A DNA stretch of 64,000 nt, taken from assembly GCA_017531305.1 (NCBI GenBank), contig JAFXLG010000013.1:35711-99710 (forward strand). Reading direction: 5' to 3'. The notes beneath the pieces are model-generated. The model ran no database searches and was not told the origin of the DNA. It saw only the letters and a list, made by a program, of their open reading frames with translations. The DNA comes from Alistipes sp. (GTDB taxonomy: Bacteria > Bacteroidota > Bacteroidia > Bacteroidales > Rikenellaceae). Below are positions 35,636 to 44,903 of the stretch, one piece after another. The translations under genes were made by a program, and so were the position numbers. Each line of letters begins with the position of its first letter. Position 1 is the stretch's first letter.

Positions 35636-36706
35636 TTAAAGCATAAAAATTTTAAGTAACAACTCCCTCAGTAACTCTCCATCGCTCATACCTGCCGAGT
35701 CAAGACCTTTGCTCTTGCCGTCATACTCTCTCAAAAGCCCCAGAATGTTGAACAACTTGCGGTTATTCCACTTTGCCGAGAGTGTCTTCAATTCACCAAT
35801 GACATATACGTTACTCTTTTTGAGTATGCGCATCAGCTCGGCGTCAGTCGGGAACGGGATATTCTTGTATTTGGCTTGCCAGCGCAGATAATTGATAGTA
35901 AACATATCTCTAAACTGCCCGTACAGAGCCATAACGGTAAGCAGCAACGGATTATCCTTGGGGTTGTGGGCAAAGTGATCGGCTATGAGCATGGCGCGCT
36001 TGATATCCTGTGAAGCCACGGCATTGCACAATTCAAAATTGTTATAATCCTTCGATATGCCGACATTTTGCTCGATATGGCTATCGTTGATGTTGGTAGT
36101 GGCGGCAGGGAGTGATACAATGAGTTTATCCAGCTCGTTGGAGATTTTGCTCACATCACATCCCAAATGGTCGGTAAGCATCTGCAACGCTTTGGGCGTG
36201 ATTTTGAGACCTTTGCTCTGAATAAAAGAGTTGAGCCATGGTCCTATCTCGTAATCTCGTGGACGTACCGACTCAAACACCACACCCGAAGAGGAGCATT
36301 GTTTGTATAGCGAGCTGCGCTTGTCGAGATTCTTCTCCTTGTGGCAGATAATCAGTATGGTCGATGGCTGAGGCTTTTGGGTATAGGCACTCAGCTTCTC
36401 TATGTTGCGTAACTGCTGCGCCTCCTTTAGGATAATAACCTCATAGGAGCCCATCATTGGCATCTGACGGCATAGGTTTACTATCTGCCCCGCATCGCTA
36501 TCCTTGCCATATACGGTAATCTGATTGAAAGCCTGCTCGGCGGGAGTTAGGATTGTGGTCGAGAGTGCCTCGCTGAGTGCATCTATAAAGTAACTCTCCT
36601 CTCCCATCAAAAGATATATCGGCGCGAAGGCTCGCTTGGCGATCTGAGCCTTGAGTTGTTCGAATTGGGCTATTGTATCTTTGAATTTTACGCTTGATTT
36701 AGCCAT
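35636..36706 (-). CDS. holA: DNA polymerase III subunit delta
   Basis: A 356-residue HolA-family protein: the N-terminal domain has PIYLLMGEESYFIDALSEAL, followed by the GSYEVIILKEAQQLRN segment (Walker B-like region), and the C-terminal helical region matches clamp-loader delta (ELDKLIVSL, NPLLLTVMALYGQFRDM). Delta opens the sliding clamp during loading. It is cytoplasmic and sits in the tilS-holA-coaD part of the operon. Confidence 0.92.
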   Translation of the reverse strand: MAKSSVKFKDTIAQFEQLKAQIAKRAFAPIYLLMGEESYFIDALSEALSTTILTPAEQAFNQITVYGKDSDAGQIVNLCRQMPMMGSYEVIILKEAQQLRNIEKLSAYTQKPQPSTILIICHKEKNLDKRSSLYKQCSSSGVVFESVRPRDYEIGPWLNSFIQSKGLKITPKALQMLTDHLGCDVSKISNELDKLIVSLPAATTNINDSHIEQNVGISKDYNNFELCNAVASQDIKRAMLIADHFAHNPKDNPLLLTVMALYGQFRDMFTINYLRWQAKYKNIPFPTDAELMRILKKSNVYVIGELKTLSAKWNNRKLFNILGLLREYDGKSKGLDSAGMSDGELLRELLLKIFML

Positions 36707-36717
36707 AACGGGTCTCG

Positions 36718-38067
36718 CTATATTATCTCTTTGGTTATACGCAATACGTTTTCGGTCTTAGATGTGATGCGGAAGTCATCGCTGATTCGGCGTCCTATGA
36801 GCCAAACGATTTCATCTTCCGAAATCATTACAAACTGACGCTCCTTCTCTGCCATCGAGACTTTGCGGTCAATCAGGAAGTCGCTCACCTTCTTTCTGCC
36901 AGTCATGCCGAACGGGATAAAGCTGTCGCCATCCTGCCAACGGCGCAATTTGAGTGGGTATTGCAGTTTGTCGGCATCGAGCAACGCTATGTTGTCGCGC
37001 ACGTTGAACGAGGTGATGCTATCTACATCGCATATCTCGAAATACAAAACCGAATTACCACAATAGGCTCTTTGTTGTCCCTTCTGCACCAACACCTCGC
37101 AGTTGTCCCACTCCTCGATCTTTTTGACCACGATATTACCTCTGTCGGGGTAGGCTACGTGGCTTCGCGAGTAGAACTTTTTGCCTGAAATGCCTGCTAC
37201 CAACGCTCGACAAAGAGAATCTACCGTATCGCCTTTGAATCCGAAGCGTGAGCTGAGAATCTCATATATGACAAAGTCGCGCGAACTCTTATCCACAATG
37301 CCCGACAGGTGAAGCGTGAAGATTCCGTTCTGATGGTCGGTGATCTGAGAGTAGATATTGTTTATGGCACCATCGACAAAGCGTTGAGTTGCCATCAGTC
37401 GCTCCAGATTCTGATGCATGATATATGGGAATCGAGGGTTGATCTCGCGGATGCGTGGGATCAGTCCAAGACGGATTTTGTTGCGTAGATATTTGGTCGA
37501 TTGATTCGATGAATCTTCGCGGTATGAGATATGTTTGCGGGTGGCATACTCCAAAATCTCCTTGCGAGTGGCGAACATCAAAGGACGTACGATGCGTCCC
37601 ATCTGGTTACGGATGCCTGTCAAGCCTCTGAGTCCAGAGCCTCTAAGCATATTGATGAAGAAGGTCTCGATCGAATCATCTATGTGGTGCGCTACGGCAA
37701 TGACCGTATAGTTATGCTCCTCGCAAAGCTCATGGAACCATGCGTAACGCAGTCGGCGTGCTGCCATCTCCATAGATTCTCCCGTAAGCTCCATCTCCTC
37801 GGTGGTGTTGAAATGGCGATTGTAGCACTCGATACCGTAACGGCGAGACACCTCCTGTACCATAATTTCATCCTCATCGCTCTCCTTGCCTCGAAGTTGG
37901 AAGTTACAGTGCGCCACGCCCACTTTGTAACCGCTATTGACGCAGAGCGACATAAGCACCATGGAGTCTACTCCGCCCGATACGGTGAGCAGAATTTTAT
38001 CTTGTTTGCTGAAGAGTTCGTTTTGCGAGACATAATCCTGAAAACGCTCCAGTAGTGTAGTTGCCAT
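36718..38067 (-). CDS. tilS: tRNA(Ile)-lysidine synthetase
   Basis: A 449-residue enzyme that modifies C34 of tRNA-Ile(CAU) to lysidine. The PP-loop is SGGVDS at residues 30-35. AHHIDDSIETFFINMLRGSGLRGLTGI follows near residues 125-151 and the C-terminal substrate-binding domain ends with RWQDGDSFIPFGMTGRKKVSDFLID, the canonical TilS signature. It lies 12 bp upstream of holA and 21 bp downstream of murB in one operon. Confidence 0.96.
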   Translation of the reverse strand: MATTLLERFQDYVSQNELFSKQDKILLTVSGGVDSMVLMSLCVNSGYKVGVAHCNFQLRGKESDEDEIMVQEVSRRYGIECYNRHFNTTEEMELTGESMEMAARRLRYAWFHELCEEHNYTVIAVAHHIDDSIETFFINMLRGSGLRGLTGIRNQMGRIVRPLMFATRKEILEYATRKHISYREDSSNQSTKYLRNKIRLGLIPRIREINPRFPYIMHQNLERLMATQRFVDGAINNIYSQITDHQNGIFTLHLSGIVDKSSRDFVIYEILSSRFGFKGDTVDSLCRALVAGISGKKFYSRSHVAYPDRGNIVVKKIEEWDNCEVLVQKGQQRAYCGNSVLYFEICDVDSITSFNVRDNIALLDADKLQYPLKLRRWQDGDSFIPFGMTGRKKVSDFLIDRKVSMAEKERQFVMISEDEIVWLIGRRISDDFRITSKTENVLRITKEII

Positions 38068-38088
38068 AATGTTTTGTTTGAAAAAACG

Positions 38089-39102
38089 TTACAATACATT
38101 AACCTCTGGCTCTATATCTATGCCAAACTTCTGAGCGACTTTACAGCATACATCGTGTGCCAATGACATGACATCGTTGCCGTTGGCTCCACCGTAGTTG
38201 ACAAGCACCAAAGCCTGACGCTCATGGACTCCGACATTGCCTTGTCTGTAACCCTTGAGTCCGCATTTGTCAATGAGCCATCCTGCCGCCAACTTAGCCT
38301 TTTGGGAGTCGGCGGTGGGGTATATGGGCATATTTTCATACTTAAGTCGCATCTGCTCCGCTACCTCTCTTTCCACTATCGGGTTTTTGAAAAAGCTGCC
38401 AGCATTGCCCAAGATAGCAGTATCGGGTAACTTCGAGCGGCGAATTGCGCATACGGCATCGCGGATGTTACGAAGTGTAGCATCTCCTCTTTTTTCGGTC
38501 TCAGCCTTCAGATCTCCATACGCTAAATTAGGCTGGGCTCTTTTCTTTAGGCGAAACTCTACCGAGGTGATGATGCATCGTCCCTTTAGTTCTCCCTTAA
38601 AGATGCTGTTGCGGTATGCAAATCGGCACTCCTCGCGTCTTAGGCTCTTGTGTGTGCGCTCCGATGTGTCGAAAAAGTGGACACGCTCGATAACATCTTT
38701 GGCTTCGGCACCATAGGCTCCGATGTTTTGTACGGGCGAAGCCCCTATCGTGCCAGGGATGAGCGAAAGATTCTCCACACCCCAAAGCTCATGCTCTACA
38801 GCCCACTCGACCATATCATCCCACTCCAAGCCAGCTTCGACACTCACCAAAACAGAATCCTCATCGTCTGTCAGGATGTGAATCTTCGTGCCTGTGGGTT
38901 TAATCAAAGTGCCCTCAAAGCGGCGGGTAAAAAGGATGTTGTTACCTCCACCCAATGCGTACCACTTTTGGGGCGCGTTCTCAGAGCCAAAGATTTGGTC
39001 AAGATCCTCGGCTCGGTCAAACTCTAAAATGTGGTCTGCCATCTCCTCCACGTGGAAGCTGTTGAGCTCGCGTAGAGGGTGGTTGAAATATTCGTTAATC
39101 AT
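38089..39102 (-). CDS. murB: UDP-N-acetylmuramate dehydrogenase (MurB)
   Basis: A 337-residue flavoenzyme reducing UDP-GlcNAc-enolpyruvate in peptidoglycan synthesis. Family features: ALGGGNNILFT FAD-binding segment near residue 50, SLIPGTIGASPVQNIGAYGAE, YRNSIFKGE, and LGNAGSFFKNP with the catalytic Ser. It is a type I (E. coli-like) MurB with the YRNSxF loop. It starts 6 bp after the tricorn-like protease gene on the minus strand. Confidence 0.96.
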   Translation of the reverse strand: MINEYFNHPLRELNSFHVEEMADHILEFDRAEDLDQIFGSENAPQKWYALGGGNNILFTRRFEGTLIKPTGTKIHILTDDEDSVLVSVEAGLEWDDMVEWAVEHELWGVENLSLIPGTIGASPVQNIGAYGAEAKDVIERVHFFDTSERTHKSLRREECRFAYRNSIFKGELKGRCIITSVEFRLKKRAQPNLAYGDLKAETEKRGDATLRNIRDAVCAIRRSKLPDTAILGNAGSFFKNPIVEREVAEQMRLKYENMPIYPTADSQKAKLAAGWLIDKCGLKGYRQGNVGVHERQALVLVNYGGANGNDVMSLAHDVCCKVAQKFGIDIEPEVNVL

Positions 39103-39108
39103 AGAATT

Positions 39109-42100
39109 TTACTTTTTCTGGGCATCAATCTGCTCCAAGAGAGCCTTAACGGCTGCCTCCAACTGCTCGTCACGACCCGTTACAACCAGTTCAGGAGAGT
39201 TGGCAACCTTGATATCTGGCTCCAACTGCTTATTCTCCAAGTAGCTACCGTCTTCTGTTCGATAACCTATCACAGGAATTCCAAATACCAATGATGCATC
39301 CTGCAGACGCTCCCATGTAACACTTGTCATGGTGCCAGGTACAGGCATACCCACTACCTTGCCTATGCCACGGTGCTTATATACCCAAGGTGTACCGTGG
39401 GCGTTTGAGTAGTTTGCCTCGCAGGTGATCATGATCGAAGGCTTGTTGTAGCGGCGTGATGGCATATCGCAAGCCTCTTTGCCACGGACAACCTGAGTGA
39501 GGTATTTCTCTCCGCTGAAGAGGATCTCGATATCCTCGTGCAGGCGACCTCCGCCATTGAAACGGGTGTCGATAACTATACCTTCGCAGTGGTTGTACTT
39601 ACCCAAAATGTCGGCGTAGATGCTTCTATAGCTTGCATCGCCCATAGACTCGATATGGACATAACCCAAGCGACCACCCGAAAGACGCTCTACGTCTGCG
39701 GCACGTTGCTTAACCCAACGCTTGTAGAGTTGGGCAGAAAGGGCTCCGCGTGATACAGGCTTTACGACCTGCTCCCAACGCTTCTTCTCCGATGGGCGGT
39801 AGATCGACACAAGTGTACGCTTACCTGCCAAACGGTTAAGCAATGGATAGAAGTCCATATCCTCGGTGATCTCGGTGCCGTTGATCTTCTCGATAATGTC
39901 ACCAGCCTTGAGTTCAGATGAGGCTCTGTCGAATGGTCCGCCAACGATTATCTCGCTAACCTTTAGACCCTTACCCTTGTGAGAGAAGTCGTAATACAAA
40001 CCAAGATCTGCTGTATTGTCGCTGTTGCCATCGTATGAAGGTGAGAAGCTACATCCTGTATGTGATACGTTCAGCTCACCCAACCACTCGCTTGTCATCT
40101 CGGCAAAGTCGAAGTTATTGTTGATGTGAGGCAGGAATCGAGCGTAATTGTCGCGCATGGCATCCCAATCCACACCGTGCATATCTACATGATAGAAACG
40201 CTCCTTCTCCTGACGGTAGATGCGGTCAAACATATACTCGCGCTCTGCCTCGCTGTCGAGTTCGATATCGCTGCGGGCTGAGATGGTTGTAGGTGACGTA
40301 CCTTTGAATTTGCGCATTGTGCTACCCAAAAGGAACATATTTTCCATCTTCTTGTCCCATACAAATGATCCGCTACCAGATCCCTTGAGGATAACCTTCT
40401 GTTCTCCTGTGAAAACGTCATGTTGGTAGAGATCGTAACCTGCATTGTATGCCATTGTGTAGTAGATGTACTTGGCATCCTTGTCTGCGGTGTAAGAACC
40501 CACTTGCCCAGAAGTGCGTGTGATACGGAGGATGCGATCCTCGATATTGTCAAACTCGATGATGATTGGCTCGACCTCTGGTTTTGTCTCAGCCTTCTTG
40601 TCATCCTTTTTGCTGTCGCTCTTAGAGGCTGACTTCTTGTCTGATTTCTTCTTCTCTTCAGCCTCCTTCTCGGCTTTGGCTTTCTCCTCCTTAGCCTTCT
40701 TCTCAGCCTCCTTATACATCTCGTACTCCTCCTTCGAGAGTTTTGACAGCTCGTGAGTCTTGCGATTGAGGAATACCACCATCAAGTCGGTAAGCGAGCC
40801 CCATGAGGCGTGGCTACGCATGCCGTAGCGGTCTGTCGAGAAGAGAATGGCATTTCCGCCGAAGATCCACTCTGGAGATTCATCGAAATAAGCTGTGTTA
40901 GTGATATTGAAAATCTTGCCACCCTCGGCACTTACAATACCTACGTCAGAGTATGGATCGTGCTTGTTGCCTGTGTAACTTACGGCAAACCATTTGCCAT
41001 CGGGCGACCACTTATAGTCCATATAGCCCGTTGTAGAGTAGTGCTGTGAGCCATCAGTAATCTGGCGTACCTTGCCCGATGCGATATTCATTACCATCAG
41101 ACGGCAACGTCCCTCGACAAATGCCAACTCCTTGCCATCGGGCGAATACTGAGGATATGCTCGATCAATTTTGTCATCCTTGAAGAGTGGCTTCTCCTCG
41201 ATAAGTGTGGCATTAGGGAAGTTAGGATCCTCGGCACGTGTGATTGTAGCCGAATAGATATTCCAATAGCCATTACGCTCCGAAGCATAGGTCAATGTGC
41301 GGTTGTCGGGACCAAATGTAGGCGAAGCCTCTGACTCAGGAGTCGAAGTGATACGCTTTGTGGTAGTGTAGTCGGTAGAAGTAACGAAAATTTCGCCACG
41401 GTTGACAAATGCCACCTGCTTACCATCGGGAGATACTGCACCCTGACCGCCTCCTGTGACAGAGAGATATGCGCTCTTGCCTGTAGGCGATTCATCGGTA
41501 ATTTCGATATTTAGCTTTTTGGGCGATCCCTTCTCCTGCATGGTGTATATCTCTCCATTGTAGCCGAAGCAGAGGGTGCCGTTCTCAGCCATCGAGAGGA
41601 AGCGTACGGGGTGAGTCTTGAATGAAGTCACCTGCTTAGCCTCCTTAGCCTTGCCAAGTGGCATCTGCCATACGTTGAATGTGCCGCCCTGCTCGCTCAG
41701 ATAGTAAAAACTCTTGCCATCCTTGGCAAAATGAGCATCGCGATTCTCACCCTCCCACTCGGTGAGCTGAGTGTGTTTCTTGGAATTTATGTCATAGATC
41801 CAGATGTCGCGAGTGATAGATGAAGTGTGGTGCTTACGCCAATCATCTTCGCCTCCCTTGCGATCCTGATATAGGAAACTCTTACCGTCACGGCTAAAAT
41901 TGATCAACTGTGCTGGAGTAGCCAGAACCTGCTCATAACGACCTCCCTTGACAGAGATAGAGTATAGCTCACCCATAGAACCCTTAGGGAAGAGTGCGCT
42001 TTGGCTTGGGTCGGCGATAGTGGCTCCGAAGTAGATGCGGCTACCATCGTTTGAGAATGCATAAGGCTCCTCTTTGGCAGAGTTTGTGGTTATACGCTGA

Positions 42101-42408
42101 GGTGTGCCACCTGTGGCAGCAACGGTAAATACATCGAAATTGCCATAACGGTCGTTGGCGTATGCAATGGTCTTAGAGTCGGGCGACCATACGGGAGCAT
42201 AGTTATATCCCGACATGGGTGTGATCCTTTGGGCGTGACCTCCCTCCGAAGGAACGACATATATGCTACCCTTATAAGTGAAAGCGATCTGTTTGCCATC
42301 GGGAGAGATGGCTGGATAACGCATCCAAAGTGGTGCTGCCTCGGCGGCGAATACCGTTGCCACCAAAGTAAAAAGAAGTGCTAAACGTTTCATATTGTTA
42401 TGTTTCAA
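39109..42408 (-). CDS. Tricorn-like S41 family protease with beta-propeller and PDZ domain, secreted
   Basis: A 1099-residue protein with a signal peptide (from the second Met, MKRLALLFTLVATVFA; cleavage near AEAA). Residues about 30-540 hold WD40-like PD40 repeats (many SPDGKxIAF motifs) forming beta-propellers. Residues about 553-612 are a Lys/Glu/Asp-rich disordered linker. A tricorn C1-like domain, a PDZ domain (SSELKAGDIIEKINGTEI) and an S41 core with NGGG and predicted nucleophile S1001 (ANYSNAHG) follow. Such proteases are thought to degrade peptides in the periplasm. It is the first gene of the six-gene operon leading to murB. Confidence 0.9.
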   Translation of the reverse strand: MKHNNMKRLALLFTLVATVFAAEAAPLWMRYPAISPDGKQIAFTYKGSIYVVPSEGGHAQRITPMSGYNYAPVWSPDSKTIAYANDRYGNFDVFTVAATGGTPQRITTNSAKEEPYAFSNDGSRIYFGATIADPSQSALFPKGSMGELYSISVKGGRYEQVLATPAQLINFSRDGKSFLYQDRKGGEDDWRKHHTSSITRDIWIYDINSKKHTQLTEWEGENRDAHFAKDGKSFYYLSEQGGTFNVWQMPLGKAKEAKQVTSFKTHPVRFLSMAENGTLCFGYNGEIYTMQEKGSPKKLNIEITDESPTGKSAYLSVTGGGQGAVSPDGKQVAFVNRGEIFVTSTDYTTTKRITSTPESEASPTFGPDNRTLTYASERNGYWNIYSATITRAEDPNFPNATLIEEKPLFKDDKIDRAYPQYSPDGKELAFVEGRCRLMVMNIASGKVRQITDGSQHYSTTGYMDYKWSPDGKWFAVSYTGNKHDPYSDVGIVSAEGGKIFNITNTAYFDESPEWIFGGNAILFSTDRYGMRSHASWGSLTDLMVVFLNRKTHELSKLSKEEYEMYKEAEKKAKEEKAKAEKEAEEKKKSDKKSASKSDSKKDDKKAETKPEVEPIIIEFDNIEDRILRITRTSGQVGSYTADKDAKYIYYTMAYNAGYDLYQHDVFTGEQKVILKGSGSGSFVWDKKMENMFLLGSTMRKFKGTSPTTISARSDIELDSEAEREYMFDRIYRQEKERFYHVDMHGVDWDAMRDNYARFLPHINNNFDFAEMTSEWLGELNVSHTGCSFSPSYDGNSDNTADLGLYYDFSHKGKGLKVSEIIVGGPFDRASSELKAGDIIEKINGTEITEDMDFYPLLNRLAGKRTLVSIYRPSEKKRWEQVVKPVSRGALSAQLYKRWVKQRAADVERLSGGRLGYVHIESMGDASYRSIYADILGKYNHCEGIVIDTRFNGGGRLHEDIEILFSGEKYLTQVVRGKEACDMPSRRYNKPSIMITCEANYSNAHGTPWVYKHRGIGKVVGMPVPGTMTSVTWERLQDASLVFGIPVIGYRTEDGSYLENKQLEPDIKVANSPELVVTGRDEQLEAAVKALLEQIDAQKK

Positions 42409-42454
42409 TTATATATTCTTGCACGTGGGAGGAAAAATAATCCCCAATACATGA

Positions 42455-42462
42455 CAAAGTTA
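42455..42462 (-). promoter_or_regulatory. -7 box of the tricorn-murB-tilS-holA-coaD operon
   Basis: Minus-strand TAACTTTG, 46 bp upstream of the first ATG. Fourteen bases from the plus-strand box of the DUF4301 gene. Confidence 0.6.
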
Positions 42463-42475
42463 AAAAATATTTTCT

Positions 42476-42483
42476 TAATTTTG
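42476..42483 (+). promoter_or_regulatory. -7 box of the DUF4301 gene
   Basis: TAATTTTG, 55 bp upstream of the ATG at 42539; supports the 42539 start rather than an internal one. Confidence 0.6.
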
Positions 42484-42538
42484 AGTAATTTTTGGAAACA
42501 TCGCGTATTTCTATCGATAAATTTAAAACTACAAAGAT

Positions 42539-43972
42539 ATGTTCAGCAGAGAAGATTTACAACAGATTGAGTCTCATGGCTTGACTCAAGCTCAAGTCGA
42601 GTAGCAGATTGAGAATTTCCGCAAGGGATTCCCTTTTTTGAAGATCGTGCGTGCCGCTTCGGCAGGTGATGGCGTACAGGTACTCTCGGAAGAGGAGGTA
42701 GCGCGTGCCGTTGAGCGTTATGAGAAACTCTCGCAAGAGTTGCGTGTGGTGAAGTTTGTGCCTGCATCGGGTGCTGCTACGCGCATGTTTAAAGAGCTTT
42801 TTGAGTACATAAATGAGGATAAACGCACGGCTGGGATTGATAAACTTCTGGATAACATCGAGAAGTTCGCATTCTGGCCTGAACTTTCGGAATATGTTAT
42901 GCCCGATTCTCCAGATGAGGAGATCGTGGAGGAGATCATTGTCGGAGGTCTGGGCTACGGCTCAAAACCTAAGGGCTTAGTTACATTCCATGCCTATGAG
43001 GATGGCGCACGAAAGGCTGTTGAGGAGCATTTGGTTGAGGGCGCGATGTATGCTCGATGTGGTGATGAGGTGTATATCCATTTCACTGTTTCTGAGGAGC
43101 ATAAGGGTGGTTTTTGGGATGTGTTGGCACATACCCAGCCTATCTATGAGGAGCGTTATGGCGTGAAGTACAATATCTCATTCTCTGTACAGAAGCCTTC
43201 GACCGATACCATTGCCGTTAATCCCGACAATACCCCATTCCGCACCGATGAGGGAAAACTCTTGTTCCGTCCGGCAGGTCATGGTGCGTTGATTGAGAAT
43301 TTGAATGATATTGATGCCGATATAATTTTTGTGAAGAATATCGACAATGTGACTACTGATGCTCGCCGAGGCGACACCATTAAATACAAAAAGGCGTTGG
43401 CGGGCGTATTGCTTGAGCTTCAGGATCAAGCTTTTGAGTATCTCAAGGTGTTGGAAGTAGGCGGTGGCGAGATCGAGACCATAGCTGAGTTCGTGGAGAA
43501 GAAGTTGTGCGTGAAGTTACCTGAAAATTATAATTCTCAGACCTTGAAGCAGGTTTTGGATCGTCCGATTCGTGTCTGCGGTGTGGTTCGTAATCAGGGT
43601 GAGCCCGGTGGCGGTCCATTCTGGGTTGATCAGGGTGGCGGCATAGAGTCTTTGCAGATTGCTGAGTCGAGCCAGATTGCTCCTGAGGATATGCATCTGA
43701 TGAAGTCTGCTACACACTTCAATCCTGTGGATTTGGTTTGTGGCGTAAAGGATTCACGTGAGTGCAAGTTCGATCTTACAAAATATACCGATCCTTCTAC
43801 AGGCTTTATCTCTTCTAAGTCAAGTGGTGGTCGTGAGCTTAGAGCTCAAGAGTTGCCTGGTTTGTGGAATGGAGCTATGGCAAATTGGAATACCGTGTTG
43901 GTTGAGGTCCCAATCACCACTTTCTCTCCAGTGAAGGTGGTGCAGGATTTGTTGCGCCCTGAGCATCAGTAG
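42539..43972 (+). CDS. DUF4301 family protein, interrupted by an in-frame TAG at codon 22
   Basis: From ATG 42539 the frame reads MFSREDLQQIESHGLTQAQVE, then TAG at 42602-42604, then QIENFRKGFPFLKIVRAA in the same frame to the stop at 43972. The family opening (DLxQIxxxGIxxxQxxxQIxxFxxGFPFL) spans the stop, so codon 22 was probably a sense codon such as CAG or AAG. Downstream, KFVPASGAATRMFK, SFSVQKPSTDTIAVN, RPAGHGALIENLNDIDADIIF and NVTTDARRGDTIKYK are intact over about 445 residues. Initiation at TTG 42638 is possible. Function of DUF4301 is unknown. TAG ends several other genes here (rpoZ, coaBC), so it is a normal stop in this genome. Confidence 0.85.
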
Positions 43973-43990
43973 AAGTTGTGTGAGAAAATT

Positions 43991-44030
43991 AATATCCCCA
44001 AAAGTCTTGATTTGCTTTTGGGGATATTTG
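43991..44030. terminator. Bidirectional terminator between DUF4301 gene and GH16 pair
   Basis: AATATCCCCAAAAG (43991-44004) and CTTTTGGGGATATT (44015-44028) form a perfect 14-bp stem between convergent genes. Confidence 0.85.
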
Positions 44031-44055
44031 CTTTAATGTATTTATTGATAGATTT

Positions 44056-44877
44056 TTATTTCTTTTTCTGATAGAATCTAACGTAATCGACATCCATTTT
44101 GACAGGCAATTTTTCAGGATCAACCACTCCTACCCAGCTACCTCCAAGCTGAGCCGAAAGTATAACATAATATGGGTGGTCGGCGTAAGGAAATTGGTTG
44201 TTATGCTCGGTCTGGATACGAGGGTATGACATAGTTTTGTCGCCATTGACAAAAAACTCGATTTTATCTTCCCAAATAATTACCGAATAGAGGTTATATA
44301 CCGTAGGATCAATCGGATAGGTGATACCCGAAGTGAAGTTTGGTTCGATCTTGTCGTGGATATAGGTGGTGTGGAGAGTCTGATATACCATCTTGTCAAA
44401 ATTTAGATGCTCCATAATATCTATCTCTCCTCCATTTGGCCATGGCTTGTTGTTGTCGGGCATAAGCCAGATGGCAGGCCAAAAACCTATGGTGCAATCA
44501 AATCGTGCGCGTACATCGAATCTGCCTAATTGCATAGAGCGTAGCCCTTTCCCCTCTATGCCACCCGTGAGATATGGTCGTCCTTTGGGATCTTTGTAGC
44601 CCGCGGGAGTCTTGACAGCATGCAGACTGAGGATTCCATCTTTTACCGTTACCAAGGTGTCGATATTGGACATGTGTTTGTTCCAGTCGGATGTGTATGC
44701 CTGACAACGTCTCCAAGCTGTTTTGTCCACCTTTTCACCATCGAATTCATCAGCCCAGACGAGCTTCCAGCCCTTGTATGCCTTTCGAGGATTATCGCTT
44801 TTGGTCTGAGCGTTAGCTATATTTGCGATGAAAATCGAAATAATGACAGCGATGCTCCAAAATTTAAATCTATGCAT
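44056..44877 (-). CDS. Secreted glycoside hydrolase family 16 beta-glucanase, copy 2
   Basis: A 273-residue jelly-roll enzyme with a signal peptide (cleavage near ANAQ, residue 24). The GH16 active-site motif EIDIMEH gives nucleophile E151, D153 and acid/base E156. WADEFDG and the substrate-binding FDVRARFDCTIGFWPAIWLMPDN segment are present. Typical substrates are beta-1,3- or mixed-linked glucans, agars or related polymers; the ExDxxE form without the beta-bulge-free lichenase pattern fits laminarinase-like members, as inference. It is 26 bp downstream of its paralogue. Confidence 0.9.
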   Translation of the reverse strand: MHRFKFWSIAVIISIFIANIANAQTKSDNPRKAYKGWKLVWADEFDGEKVDKTAWRRCQAYTSDWNKHMSNIDTLVTVKDGILSLHAVKTPAGYKDPKGRPYLTGGIEGKGLRSMQLGRFDVRARFDCTIGFWPAIWLMPDNNKPWPNGGEIDIMEHLNFDKMVYQTLHTTYIHDKIEPNFTSGITYPIDPTVYNLYSVIIWEDKIEFFVNGDKTMSYPRIQTEHNNQFPYADHPYYVILSAQLGGSWVGVVDPEKLPVKMDVDYVRFYQKKK

Positions 44878-44903
44878 AGTGTTGTGTATTAATTGGTTGT
44901 AAT

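Noticed and set aside
42602-42604. Genetic code with TAG as a sense codon
   Set aside because: Several normal genes in the window end in TAG (for example rpoZ and coaBC) with no continued homology after it, so reassignment is not supported.
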